Assembly: GCF_029338235.1 (NCBI RefSeq)
Contig: NZ_CP119785.1
Location: forward strand, 682,001-746,000
Source of the DNA: Haloarcula rara
GTDB lineage: Archaea > Halobacteriota > Halobacteria > Halobacteriales > Haloarculaceae
Reading direction: 5' to 3'
DNA: 64,000 nucleotides
The notes beneath the pieces are model-generated. The model did not search any database. It was not told where the DNA came from and was given only the letters and a program-made list of their open reading frames with translations. A program made the translations under genes and the position numbers. The stretch's first letter is position 1. Every line of letters starts with the position of its first letter. Positions 42,380 to 50,354 of the stretch are shown piece after piece.

Positions 42380-42766
42380 CTACTCCAGCTCGTCGACCGC
42401 GTCCGCCAGGTCGCCGTCGTTGGCTTCCAGGGCCTCGCGGGCGGTGTCCTCGTCGACACCGGTCCGCATCGCGACGATTTCGACGTCGTCCTCGTCGACA
42501 CCGCTGTCGTCGCTGGCGTCGTCTTCGACCGCGCCGCCAGCGCTCGCGCCCTCGCCGCGCTCGCGGGTCTCGGGGTCACCGACGACCTGGTAGGTCTTCT
42601 GCCCCTGGGCCTCCATCAGCTGGACCTCCGCGTCCGTGAAGACGAGCTCCTCCTCTGGGGTCCGGATAATCACTTCCTCGGCATCGATATCCGCCATATC
42701 GATACCCATCTGTTCCATCATCTGCTTCATCTTGCGCGGGTTCATCCCGCCGCCGCCTCCGAACAT
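42380..42766 (-). CDS. nac: Archaeal nascent polypeptide-associated complex protein (NAC)
   Basis: 128 residues. [20 protein letters not shown], then the NAC beta-barrel [20 protein letters not shown] and [20 protein letters not shown], an acidic linker, and a C-terminal UBA helix bundle [20 protein letters not shown] with [13 protein letters not shown]. The archaeal homodimeric NAC binds emerging chains at the ribosome. Its stop is one base from the trmI GTG, a translation operon. Confidence 0.95.
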   Translation of the reverse strand: MFGGGGGMNPRKMKQMMEQMGIDMADIDAEEVIIRTPEEELVFTDAEVQLMEAQGQKTYQVVGDPETRERGEGASAGGAVEDDASDDSGVDEDDVEIVAMRTGVDEDTAREALEANDGDLADAVDELE

Positions 42767-42809
42767 ACCCGAGGCTGCGCGTTCTGGATAAAAAAGCCCA
42801 CCGGGTCGC

Positions 42810-43403
42810 CTATTCGCCCGTCTTTCGCGGCAGATCCCCGTACAGCTCGCGGTTCATCAGGTCGGCGACGAACTGCCTGATTTCGTCCAGCAGTTCGGAC
42901 TGGTCTTCGTAGCTGACGACGCGGGCGTCCCAGCGCTGGCTGATTGACCGTATCATCGCACTGGAGACGGCGTCTTCGTGGGCGAACATCACCCGCTCGC
43001 GGCCATCCTCGTCCAGGTCTTCTAGCACCGACCCCACTTCCATCCCGACCCCCAGCTTGTCGCCCATCGCGGGGACTACGAACAGGGTCGCGTTGCTCGC
43101 GCGGGCGAAAGCGATGCTCTGGCTCGCGGCGTCCATCTCATCCAGCGGAATCTCCGGCTCAACCGCGAGGAACGCGTTGACGCCGGGGTCGGCCCGCAAT
43201 GAGCCCTGTATCGAACGGAGTGTCCCCATCATCGCGTCGAGATCATCGTCTGACGCGGACACCGCGGGCAGGGAGACGGAGTCCGGATCGACGTCGTCGG
43301 GTACGAGGTCGGCCACGTCGAATGTGGTGTACGGCCCCATCAGGTAGACGAGGAAATCACTGTACGGAACGGACCCGAGCGAGGACTTGATTCGGGCGCG
43401 CAT
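42810..43403 (-). CDS. Haloarchaeal protein of unknown function (197 aa)
   Basis: 197 residues from ATG 43403. [54 protein letters not shown], and [20 protein letters not shown] have an alpha/beta, toxin- or nucleotide-hydrolase-like pattern, with [20 protein letters not shown] at the end. A strong TATATAAATA box at 43425-43434 is centred 27 bases ahead of the ATG. The nucleotide-binding impression is inference; no Walker motif is present. I do not recognise a named function. Confidence 0.7.
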   Translation of the reverse strand: MRARIKSSLGSVPYSDFLVYLMGPYTTFDVADLVPDDVDPDSVSLPAVSASDDDLDAMMGTLRSIQGSLRADPGVNAFLAVEPEIPLDEMDAASQSIAFARASNATLFVVPAMGDKLGVGMEVGSVLEDLDEDGRERVMFAHEDAVSSAMIRSISQRWDARVVSYEDQSELLDEIRQFVADLMNRELYGDLPRKTGE

Positions 43404-43424
43404 ACCGGGGCCACACAGGGACTG

Positions 43425-43434
43425 TATATAAATA
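43425..43434 (-). promoter_or_regulatory. TATA box of the 197-aa gene
   Basis: A run of T/A (plus-strand TATATAAATA) centred 27 bases before the ATG at 43403, one of the clearest TATA boxes in the window. It is in a divergent region with the wHTH gene at 43502. Confidence 0.65.
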
Positions 43435-43466
43435 TAGGCTATACTCAGTGTTAACTGACTCAGCAA

Positions 43467-43474
43467 CTATTAAG
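43467..43474 (+). promoter_or_regulatory. TATA-like box of the ArsR-type gene
   Basis: CTATTAAG centred about 31 bases before ATG 43502. The nearby GTTAACTGACTCAG overlaps the divergent promoter side and could hold an operator. Confidence 0.5.
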
Positions 43475-43501
43475 CCGGGTGGCGTACTAGAATAAACCGA
43501 G

Positions 43502-43891
43502 ATGGGCACCACCACGAGAGAGGAGACCGGGCCGGCGGAACCGGCGGACCTCCTCCCCGAGCGGAGCATCCTCACGTTCGAGGAGTACATGGCGATGCAG
43601 CGGGCTGTCGGCAACGAGACCCGATTCCGGGTCCTCTACCGGCTCAAGCGCGACGGCGCGATGAGCGCCAAGGAGTTGCGGGAGGCCCTGGACGTGCGTG
43701 GGAACACGCTGCATCACCACCTCGATACGCTGGTCGACGTGGGCCTCGTCGAGAACCGCAAGCGCAACGAGCGAGACAGCGAGGGGCTGTACTCGTACTA
43801 CCGGGCGACGGCGCTGGGGGAGGCGTTGCTGGACCACGGCGTCGAAGAGCTACTGCGCCGCGAACAGGAGTTCACGGACGCATACGCGTAG
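43502..43891 (+). CDS. ArsR-like winged-helix regulator
   Basis: 129 residues. EEYMAMQRAVGNETRFRVLY, RLKRDGAMSAKELREALDVR and GNTLHHHLDTLVDVGLVENR then KRNERDSEGLYSYYRATALG form the ArsR/HTH_20 DNA-binding domain (RFRVLYRLK and NTLHHHLxxL). No metal-binding Cys pair, so probably a non-metal sensor. Divergent from the 197-residue gene, whose promoter it may control (inference). Confidence 0.85.
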   Translation: MGTTTREETGPAEPADLLPERSILTFEEYMAMQRAVGNETRFRVLYRLKRDGAMSAKELREALDVRGNTLHHHLDTLVDVGLVENRKRNERDSEGLYSYYRATALGEALLDHGVEELLRREQEFTDAYA

Positions 43892-43926
43892 TTACACCGC
43901 TGGGTCACTGCACTCCCCACCAGCTT

Positions 43927-44319
43927 TCACGCCCACGTCACCTGGACGCTGTTGTCCCGGAGGATGACCTCGTAGTTCGACCCGTCGCGGATGTCGCCCG
44001 CCTCGACGTTGAGCGTAATGGTTCTGCGGAGTCCGTCCTCGATAGCCGCCGTGAGTTCGTACTGGCCCGGCCGGTCGATACCGGGGTCGAACTCTCGGGT
44101 GGCGCCGGCGTCGAGGGTCACGGATTCGTCGAGGACTGTCGAGCCGTCGTCGCGGGCGACGGTCAGTTGTACCGTCGCCCTGGCGGCCTGCTCGTTGGTG
44201 ACGACGAGAAGCACCGGGTCGTCGGGGTCGGGCGTGACCGTGTTCGAGGACTCACCGCCACAGCCGGCGAGCCCGGCAGTCGAGACCGCGAGCCCGGCCA
44301 GAAGGGACCGACGGCGCAT
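43927..44319 (-). CDS. Tat-exported lipoprotein
   Basis: 130 residues. MRRRSLLAGLAVSTAGLAGC combines a twin-arginine-like basic start with a lipobox ending at Cys20, followed by a GGESSNTVTP linker. The mature part is an Ig-like beta domain (VLLVVTNEQAARATVQLTVA, DPGIDRPGQYELTAAIEDGL). No catalytic motif. It is a surface lipoprotein of unknown role. It ends 35 bases past the convergent regulator and follows the PUA protein gene by 8 bases, so the two may be cotranscribed. Confidence 0.78.
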   Translation of the reverse strand: MRRRSLLAGLAVSTAGLAGCGGESSNTVTPDPDDPVLLVVTNEQAARATVQLTVARDDGSTVLDESVTLDAGATREFDPGIDRPGQYELTAAIEDGLRRTITLNVEAGDIRDGSNYEVILRDNSVQVTWA

Positions 44320-44327
44320 AGCGACGG

Positions 44328-44789
44328 TCAGCTATCGGTCCCCTGGCGCACTTTCACAGCCATCCCGGTCTCGAAGTCGGCCATCCCCCTCCCGGGGAGT
44401 TCCGCGCGGCCGACCGCGAGCAGGTCGCCGTTCTCGTGGACGACCAGCGTCTCGTCGCCGGGCCGAATCGACGGGTCGGCCTGCTTTACGAACTTCGCGA
44501 AGGTGTTGCGGCCCTCGCGGACGAACGGCTCGCTCTCGTCGCCCACGACGACCCGGTGAGCGGGGGCGTCGAAGGCCTCAAGCAGGCGTCGGCCACCGGC
44601 CAGTCCGAGGACGAAGCGGCCGTCGGTGGCGTAGGTGGCGATGCGGCCGTCGTCAGCGTGGACCTGTCGGGGCCGTCCCGAACTGGTGTGTGTGACCTCG
44701 ACGGCGTCTTCCAGCAGGGCCGCGCCGGCACCCCGACCGAACTGGTAGTCGGCCCCGCGACGGAGGCCACGGAGCTCGCTGTCGCTCAT
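44328..44789 (-). CDS. PUA-domain RNA-binding protein
   Basis: 153 residues from ATG 44789. GLRRGADYQFGRGAGAALLE, VHADDGRIATYATDGRFVLG and LAGGRRLLEAF, then the PUA-like end: HRVVVGDESEPFVREGRNTF, AKFVKQADPSIRPGDETLVV and ENGDLLAVGRAELPGRGM. This order is that of archaeal PUA/archaeosine-TGT C-terminal proteins. It probably binds tRNA or rRNA; it lacks a catalytic domain. The upstream extension is shadow. Confidence 0.82.
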   Translation of the reverse strand: MSDSELRGLRRGADYQFGRGAGAALLEDAVEVTHTSSGRPRQVHADDGRIATYATDGRFVLGLAGGRRLLEAFDAPAHRVVVGDESEPFVREGRNTFAKFVKQADPSIRPGDETLVVHENGDLLAVGRAELPGRGMADFETGMAVKVRQGTDS

Positions 44790-44896
44790 TGCCTGTGGTG
44801 GCGCCCGTGTGGGTAACCCGTTTTCGGTCCGCGGCCAGCCGGCCACAGTGATCAGTGCGTGTGACTCCCTCGCATAATTTCCGCCGCGTTTGGGGA

Positions 44897-44906
44897 AATT
44901 TATACC
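44897..44906 (+). promoter_or_regulatory. TATA box of the 64-aa membrane protein
   Basis: AATTTATACC centred 30 bases before ATG 44932, in an AT-rich island. Confidence 0.55.
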
Positions 44907-44931
44907 GGATGGCACGCTAGACACCCCTACA

Positions 44932-45126
44932 ATGGCTACAGACAAGCGGAAAGTGTATGCGGGCGCCGCGTTGCTGGTCGTCAGCTCGGTGCTGATTCTC
45001 GTATCGGGCCCGTTCGATATCGGTATCTCGACCACCGTGGCCGGCGTCATAGCCGGCGTCGCGTCGCTGGGCCTGGCCGCCGGCGCCTTGCTGGTCGGCA
45101 CGTCTGAAGACGGCCGCGCGGTCTGA
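44932..45126 (+). CDS. Small two-helix membrane protein (64 aa)
   Basis: ATG 44932. Two hydrophobic helices VYAGAALLVVSSVLILVSGP and TTVAGVIAGVASLGLAAGAL between a basic MATDKRK and GTSEDGRAV. Similar in style to other haloarchaeal small membrane proteins. No function known. Confidence 0.66.
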   Translation: MATDKRKVYAGAALLVVSSVLILVSGPFDIGISTTVAGVIAGVASLGLAAGALLVGTSEDGRAV

Positions 45127-45168
45127 AAACTGAGTTTCTATTCGCTGGCTTACCTCCGTGAGCGACCG

Positions 45169-45666
45169 CTACAGAAGGAATTTGTCGGGTTCCTCGCTCA
45201 GGTCGACGAACCCGTCGACGGCGGATTTGAGGTCTTCAGAGGAGGACTCCTCGAACCCCATCGCTTCGATGCGACACCCCTCGTGTCGGACGTACCGACA
45301 GACGCGGGCGAAGTCACCGTCGCCGGTACACAGCACGATAGCGTCGTTGTGTTTCGCCAGTGTGACCGCATCGAGGCTCATCCCCACGTCCCAGTCGGCC
45401 TTCTGGGAGCCGTCCTGGAACGTTTTGATGTCCTTGATACGGGTCTCGAATCCGATGTCAGTGAGCGCGTCGAAGAAGCTCTCCTCTTCCGGGGAGTCGG
45501 CGCGGATGACGTAGGCGATAGCGCGGGTGAGTTCGCGGCCGTCGACGGCCGCCTCGAGCAGTTCGGAGTAGTCGATATTACGCGTGTAGAGACTCCGGGC
45601 TGTGTGATAGAGGTTCTGCGCGTCGGCCAGGACGGCCACGCGTTGTCCCGAGTGAGAGACAGTCAT
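45169..45666 (-). CDS. NYN/LabA-like PIN-fold nuclease
   Basis: 165 residues from ATG 45666. RVAVLADAQNLYHTARSLYT (metal-binding Asp and Asn), then ADSPEEESFFDALTDIGFET, QKADWDVGMSLDAVTLAKHN (Asp) and DAIVLCTGDGDFARVCRYVR (GDGDF). These four acidic positions define NYN/PIN-like RNases related to LabA and DUF88. It probably cleaves RNA. The upstream extension of the frame is shadow over the tandem repeat. Confidence 0.85.
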   Translation of the reverse strand: MTVSHSGQRVAVLADAQNLYHTARSLYTRNIDYSELLEAAVDGRELTRAIAYVIRADSPEEESFFDALTDIGFETRIKDIKTFQDGSQKADWDVGMSLDAVTLAKHNDAIVLCTGDGDFARVCRYVRHEGCRIEAMGFEESSSEDLKSAVDGFVDLSEEPDKFLL

Positions 45667-45753
45667 ACGGTGATTTCCCACCCGAACCCGGATAGGTTTT
45701 CGGGGTTCGCGGAGAGCAAAAAGGATAAGTCGCTCACGGACGGCCACACGAAT

Positions 45754-45831
45754 ATGCGACGACGCCAGGAAACGGCACGCCCGGTATCCAGCGGCGACGG
45801 CGTCGTCCCGAAACGCAAACGCAAGCGGTAG
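45754..45831 (+). CDS. Putative tiny basic protein, 25 aa
   Basis: ATG 45754 to TAG 45831 encodes MRRRQETARPVSSGDGVVPK and a KRKRKR tail. It is very basic, unlike the acidic proteome, so it may bind nucleic acid or be spurious. An AAAAGGATAAG about 30 bases upstream could act as a promoter. Low confidence. Confidence 0.3.
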   Translation: MRRRQETARPVSSGDGVVPKRKRKR

Positions 45832-45836
45832 TTTCT

Positions 45837-45912
45837 GACTCGCGGCGGGCGTGGCAAACCCGTCGAGGGTCGCTGACTCTCGGCGGGCGTGGCAAACCCG
45901 TCGAGGGTCGCT
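45837..45912. repeat. Two tandem 38-bp repeats
   Basis: Units 45837-45874 and 45875-45912 differ at one base (GACTCGCGG versus GACTCTCGG). Each contains GGCGTGGCAAACCCG and GTCGAGGGTCGCT. They lie just upstream of dapA. No coding or known binding site was recognised. Confidence 0.85.
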
Positions 45913-45967
45913 CTTCTGGCAGACAGACCGGACGACTAATCCCACAGCGACACCACACCACTCAGCA

Positions 45968-46894
45968 ATGACAGCACCCGACTTCCACGGCGTCTACCCC
46001 GCGATGTGTACGCCGTTCCACGACGACGACGAGCGCAGTATCGACTTCGAGACACTCAGGCGTGACGCCCAGCGGCTGGAGGCCGCCGGCGTCGACGGGC
46101 TGGTCCCGGCCGGCTCGACCGGCGAATCGGCGACGATGACCCACGACGAACACATCGAGGTCGTCGAGGCCGTCATCGACGCCGTCGACGACGTCCCCGT
46201 CATCGCCGGCACGGGCTCGAACAATACCCGCGAGGCGCTCTCGCTCTCCCGGCGGGCCGCCGACGCCGGCGCCGACGCGCTACTCCTGATTTCGCCGTAC
46301 TACAACAAGCCCGAACAGCGCGGGCTGGTCGACCACTACGAGACCATCGCCGACGCGGTTGACTGCCCCCAAATCGTCTACAACGTCCCCTCCCGTACCG
46401 GGCAGAACATCGAGCCCGACACCGCAGTCGAACTGGCGAGCCACGAGAACATCCAGGCGTACAAGGCCGCAAGCGGCGACATGAATCAGATATCCGAAAT
46501 CATCGAGCGCACGCGAGAAGAGGACTTTGCGGTGCTTTCGGGCGACGACGGCATGACCCTCTCGATGCTGTCGGTCGGGGCCGCGGGCTGTATCTCCGTG
46601 GCTGCCAACGTCGAGCCCGAGCGCACCTGCGCGATGGTCGGTGCGGGGCTGGCCGGCGACTTCGAGCGGGCGCGGGCCATCCACCACGAACTCGGGCCGC
46701 TCTTCCGTGAGCTGTTCGTCGAGACCAACCCCATCCCGGTCAAGGAGGCGATGCGGATTCGGGGCTACGGCCCGGCCCACCTTCGCCAGCCCCTGTCCAG
46801 GCTCGGTGAGGAATATCTCGAGGACCTGCGTGACGTGCTCGACGACCTCGAAACGGAGGACTTAGAGGACGCCTACGCGGAGGTAGAGCGATGA
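45968..46894 (+). CDS. dapA: 4-hydroxy-tetrahydrodipicolinate synthase
   Basis: 308 residues. GVYPAMCTPFHDDDERSIDF, GLVPAGSTGESATMTHDEH, ALLLISPYYNKPEQRGLVDH (Tyr), and YKAASGD, in which the Lys forms the pyruvate Schiff base. It condenses pyruvate with aspartate semialdehyde at the start of diaminopimelate and lysine synthesis. ATG 45968 is preferred to the frame opening at 45851, which would read through the tandem repeats. dapB starts inside the stop (ATGA). Confidence 0.96.
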   Translation: MTAPDFHGVYPAMCTPFHDDDERSIDFETLRRDAQRLEAAGVDGLVPAGSTGESATMTHDEHIEVVEAVIDAVDDVPVIAGTGSNNTREALSLSRRAADAGADALLLISPYYNKPEQRGLVDHYETIADAVDCPQIVYNVPSRTGQNIEPDTAVELASHENIQAYKAASGDMNQISEIIERTREEDFAVLSGDDGMTLSMLSVGAAGCISVAANVEPERTCAMVGAGLAGDFERARAIHHELGPLFRELFVETNPIPVKEAMRIRGYGPAHLRQPLSRLGEEYLEDLRDVLDDLETEDLEDAYAEVER

Positions 46895-47646
46895 CACGGA
46901 TTGCCGTAAACGGTGCGGCGGGTCGCATGGGACAGACGGTTATCGAGACCGCGGCCGACCGCGACGACCTCGAGGTCGTCGTCGGCTTCGACGTCGAGGC
47001 GGGCGAGGTCGACGGTGTCCCGGTCGTCGCCGAGGACGTGGCCGGCGCCCTCACCGAGCACGACGTGGACGTGGTCGTCGACTTCTCTATCCCCGAGTCG
47101 ACGCTGCCCCTGGCCGAGGCCTGTGTCGAGGCCGGCGTCGGCCTCGTCGTCGGGACCACGGGCTTTTCCGACGCCGGGCTGGCCGACCTCGAGGCGGCCA
47201 GCGAGTCGGTCCCGCTGCTGAAGGCGACGAACTTCTCGCGTGGTATCCAGGTGCTCCAGCGCACGGTCCGGGAGGCGGTGCGAGCGCTCGACGACTACGA
47301 CCTCGAACTGATGGAGAGCCACCACAACGGCAAGGTCGACGCCCCCTCCGGCACCGCCAAGACCCTGCTCGAAGTCGTCCAGGAAGAGCGCGACGTGGAA
47401 CCGGTGTACGGCCGCGAAGGTCACGCCCCTCGCGACGACGACGAAATCGGCGTCTTCGCCCGCCGCGCCGGCGACATCCGCGGCGAACACGAGCTCATCC
47501 TCGCGGGCAACGACGAGGTGCTGTCGCTCTCGCACCACGCTGAGGACCGCGCCGTCTTCGCCGCCGGGGCGCTCGACGCCGCTGCGTGGCTCTCCGGTCG
47601 CGAGGCCGGCCAGTACGAGTTCGGCGCGGTCGTCGATTCCACCTAG
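46891..47646 (+). CDS. dapB: 4-hydroxy-tetrahydrodipicolinate reductase
   Basis: 251 residues. AVNGAAGRMGQTVIETAADR is the NAD(P) fingerprint, VVIDFSIPESTLPLAEACVE a central strand region, VVGTTGFSDAGLADL, ELMESHHNGKVDAPSGTAKT is the DapB substrate signature (HHxxKxDAPSGTA). It reduces the dihydrodipicolinate product of DapA. It overlaps dapA by 4 bases and is followed by a small zinc-ribbon gene with its own TATA. Confidence 0.96.
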   Translation: MTRIAVNGAAGRMGQTVIETAADRDDLEVVVGFDVEAGEVDGVPVVAEDVAGALTEHDVDVVVDFSIPESTLPLAEACVEAGVGLVVGTTGFSDAGLADLEAASESVPLLKATNFSRGIQVLQRTVREAVRALDDYDLELMESHHNGKVDAPSGTAKTLLEVVQEERDVEPVYGREGHAPRDDDEIGVFARRAGDIRGEHELILAGNDEVLSLSHHAEDRAVFAAGALDAAAWLSGREAGQYEFGAVVDST

Positions 47647-47693
47647 AACAACCCACATCGTCCTAATATACTCTTCTCAATATAACGCACAGC

Positions 47694-47700
47694 CTTATAC
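47694..47700 (+). promoter_or_regulatory. TATA-like box of the zinc-ribbon gene
   Basis: CTTATAC centred 27 bases before ATG 47724, so this small gene has its own leaderless transcript. Confidence 0.5.
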
Positions 47701-47723
47701 TCGCTGACTGCCCAGCGACAGGT

Positions 47724-47846
47724 ATGGTAACCACGCACCGACGACCCGCATCGAGATGTCCGCACTGCGCCGGCGAGTTCACACCGGCACGCACAGTCAC
47801 ACACTGCACCGACTGCGGCTACATCCCCGGCCAGGGCGCCGACTGA
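47724..47846 (+). CDS. Small zinc-ribbon protein, 40 aa
   Basis: ATG 47724 to TGA 47846. RCPHCAGEF, then TVTHCTDCGY give the two CxxC pairs of a zinc ribbon; ends YIPGQGAD. Small zinc ribbons are common and conserved in haloarchaea. It lies between dapB and dapD. Role unknown. Confidence 0.7.
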   Translation: MVTTHRRPASRCPHCAGEFTPARTVTHCTDCGYIPGQGAD

Positions 47847-47947
47847 ACAGCCGTCGCCCCCGGAACTCCGGAACGAGTGAAGGGGGCCGCCGGACCGCCG
47901 GCGCAAAACCCCGATAGGTAAGCCCCCTGAGTCGCAACCGACTGCGT

Positions 47948-48778
47948 ATGAGCCTCGAAGCAGACATCGGCGACCTCTGGGCACGCAAACAGGACGGACT
48001 GACGGCGACCGACGCCACAGACGAGCATCTCGCGGTACTGGAGGAGTTTCTGACGGCACTGGAAGCCGGAGAGGTCCGGGCCGCCGAGAAGGTCGGCGAC
48101 GAGTGGGAAGCAAACGCCTGGGTCAAGCAGGGTATCCTGCTGAACTTCGGCCTCCGAGAGACCGTCGCTCGCGGGTACGGCGGCGTCCAGTACCACGACG
48201 TACTGCCGCTCCGGGAGACTGACGACCTCGCCGACCGTGGCACCCGTAACACCCCCGACGGAACGACCATCCGCCGCGGGGCCTACCTGGGCGAGGACTG
48301 CATCATGATGTCGCCCTCCTTCGTCAACATCGGGGCCCACGTCGGCGACGGCACGCTCATCGACTCCTGTGACACCGTCGGCTCCTGTGCGCAGATCGGC
48401 GAGAACGTCAAGCTCGGCGCGAACACGCTCATCGGCGGCGTCCTCGAGCCGGTCGAGAACGCCCCCGTCATCGTCGAAGACGACGTCTCGCTTGGCGCGG
48501 GCTGTCGCGTCACCAGCGGCTTCGTCGTCGGCGAGGGCTCTGTCGTCGGCGAGAACACGCTCCTGACGCCGCGCATCCCGGTCTACGACCTCGTCGAGGA
48601 GGAGGTCATATACGGCGAACTGCCGCCGGAGCGCCGGGCGTTCCAGCGCTTTGTCGACTCCTCTGTCGGCGACCACGACCTCATCCCCGGCGGCGCCTAC
48701 AAGCCCGCTGTCGTGGCGAGCGACGTCGAGGAGGAGACGCTGGAAGCCACGGAGCGAGAAGACGCGCTTCGGGACTAG
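47948..48778 (+). CDS. dapD: Tetrahydrodipicolinate N-succinyltransferase
   Basis: 276 residues. An alpha-helical N-terminal domain (ANAWVKQGILLNFGLRETVA) precedes a left-handed beta-helix of hexapeptide repeats: TTIRRGAYLGEDCIMMSPSF, VNIGAHVGDGTLIDSCDTVG, SCAQIGENVKLGANTLIGGV. It transfers succinyl from succinyl-CoA, so this organism uses the succinylase route to diaminopimelate, fitting the dapE-like gene downstream. It stands 100 bases after the zinc-ribbon gene. Confidence 0.95.
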   Translation: MSLEADIGDLWARKQDGLTATDATDEHLAVLEEFLTALEAGEVRAAEKVGDEWEANAWVKQGILLNFGLRETVARGYGGVQYHDVLPLRETDDLADRGTRNTPDGTTIRRGAYLGEDCIMMSPSFVNIGAHVGDGTLIDSCDTVGSCAQIGENVKLGANTLIGGVLEPVENAPVIVEDDVSLGAGCRVTSGFVVGEGSVVGENTLLTPRIPVYDLVEEEVIYGELPPERRAFQRFVDSSVGDHDLIPGGAYKPAVVASDVEEETLEATEREDALRD

Positions 48779-48926
48779 CGAGACGACGAGCACCGCGAGT
48801 CGTCTCGAAAGCGACGCGGTGACCGAAGGGAACCGCAGAGCACTGCGAGTCGTCTCGCTTTCCCCGGCTCGCGGGTCGTTCCTCCCCGCTCGCCATCCGA
48901 GACATCTCACGGTGTTCGATGTCTCG
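48779..48926. repeat. Repeat segment with R3 and direct repeats
   Basis: GAGTCGTCTCG occurs at about 48797-48807 and again at 48847-48857, on either side of GCGGTGACCGAAGGGAACCGC. The gap between dapD and the convergent pseudokinase gene holds nothing else. Confidence 0.55.
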
Positions 48927-50288
48927 CTATGCAGCGTCTACCAGCGCTCGATAGAACGCCTCGACGGAGCTGAACCGCTCGTCGGGGTCGGCCGCGAGCG
49001 CCTGCGCGAGGTGTGGTTTGACCCGCGAAGAGACGCTCTGTATCGGCCGTGGTATCTCGCTGGGCTGGGGCGTCGGGGTCTCTGGTGGCCGCTGCTCACA
49101 GCAGAGCCAATAGGAAAGCGCACCGAGCTGGTAGACGTCGGTGGTCACGGACAGGCGGCCCTCGCGCTGTTCGGGCGCGAGGAAGGGGCCGTCGTGGGAG
49201 AGCCCGACCGCGTCTCGGACGGCCCACTCGATACCCCAGTTGGCGACCGTCGCCCGTCGGTCGCCCTCGGCCTCCATGAGGTGGACGTTCTCCGGCGAGA
49301 GGCCACAGAGCGGTGTCGACGGCCCGCCCACGGCGGCGGCCGCGTCCGCGATATCGCCCAGCACTTCGAGCCGGGAGCGGGCCGGCAGCTCCGTGCCGAT
49401 GTCGGCGAGCGAGTGGTCGCCGACACGGTAGGCGACCCAGGAAGTCGGGTCGGTGCCGGACTCGTGTACCGTGGCGACGTGGGGACCGTCATCGTTGGCT
49501 CGCCAGCGTTCGAACGCCTCGGCGAAGGCTGCAGGAACGCCCTCGTCGGTCGCGTACTTGCGTGAGACGGTGATTATCTGGGCCTCGGTGCCACCGTGCC
49601 ACGGCGTCGAGTAGCGGTGGACGGCGCCGTCGGTGTCGGTGAACTCCACCTGGGTCACGTCGGGGACGGAGGCCCCGAGCTGACCCGGGCTTGCCGGGCC
49701 GACCATGCCCACGTCGGAGGGACCTGCGGGCTCGTCGGCCGATTTCGAAGCCGTCGTCCCGGCGTCCGGTTCGTCCGGCTGCTCGGGTTCGGGGACTTCG
49801 GCGACGGCGTCGGGGTCGAACCGCACGCCGGAGCGGGTGATGTCGTGGCGCAGAAAGCGGTGGTCCCGCTCCTCGTACTCCTCGCCGCGGCCGTCGTAGA
49901 CGCGGAGGTGTTTGAAATCATAGAGCCGCTGGAGCTTCTTGGCGCGATCGGCTGCGTCCTCGCGGGAGGGTGCGACCGTCATCGCACAGGTCCCGCCCGC
50001 TGGGACGACGGTCCACCCGCCGACGAGTTCGTCACGACGGACCTCGAGCGTCTCGAACAGCGGGTTCCAGTAGAGTGCGCCGACGCTGCGCGGGGAGTCC
50101 CAGCGGACGATACACGGGTGGCGGTCGGCCTCCATCTTCGATTTCGCGTAGCGCATGGCCGAAAGCTGGGAGTCGTGGGTGGCGTAGGTCTCCCCCGTCC
50201 GTGACCCCTTCCGGTAGTCCTCGACGACCCAGAGGCTCCCCTGCTTGACGAGCTCCAGCGGCGGGCGTCGTGGGACCTCCGATTGCAT
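48927..50288 (-). CDS. Protein-kinase-like (pseudokinase) protein
   Basis: 453 residues. An N-terminal region (VEDYRKGSRTGETYATHDSQ, EVRRDELVGGWTVVPAGGTC) of a haloarchaeal type is followed by a Ser/Thr kinase C-lobe-like domain: STPLCGLSPENVHLMEAEGD takes the place of the catalytic loop (HRDLKxxN is replaced, no Asp), ATVANWGIEWAV replaces DFG, and LAPEQREGRLSVTTDVYQLG is the APE-like and helix F segment. The P-loop and Lys are not evident. It is therefore a pseudokinase or degraded kinase. It reads toward dapD, convergent. Confidence 0.78.
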   Translation of the reverse strand: MQSEVPRRPPLELVKQGSLWVVEDYRKGSRTGETYATHDSQLSAMRYAKSKMEADRHPCIVRWDSPRSVGALYWNPLFETLEVRRDELVGGWTVVPAGGTCAMTVAPSREDAADRAKKLQRLYDFKHLRVYDGRGEEYEERDHRFLRHDITRSGVRFDPDAVAEVPEPEQPDEPDAGTTASKSADEPAGPSDVGMVGPASPGQLGASVPDVTQVEFTDTDGAVHRYSTPWHGGTEAQIITVSRKYATDEGVPAAFAEAFERWRANDDGPHVATVHESGTDPTSWVAYRVGDHSLADIGTELPARSRLEVLGDIADAAAAVGGPSTPLCGLSPENVHLMEAEGDRRATVANWGIEWAVRDAVGLSHDGPFLAPEQREGRLSVTTDVYQLGALSYWLCCEQRPPETPTPQPSEIPRPIQSVSSRVKPHLAQALAADPDERFSSVEAFYRALVDAA

Positions 50289-50354
50289 GACAGTTCTGGG
50301 TCGCCCTCTTCGTGGGAAGAGTCGATTGTTGGAGCAAAAATAGGTTTGGGTGGG

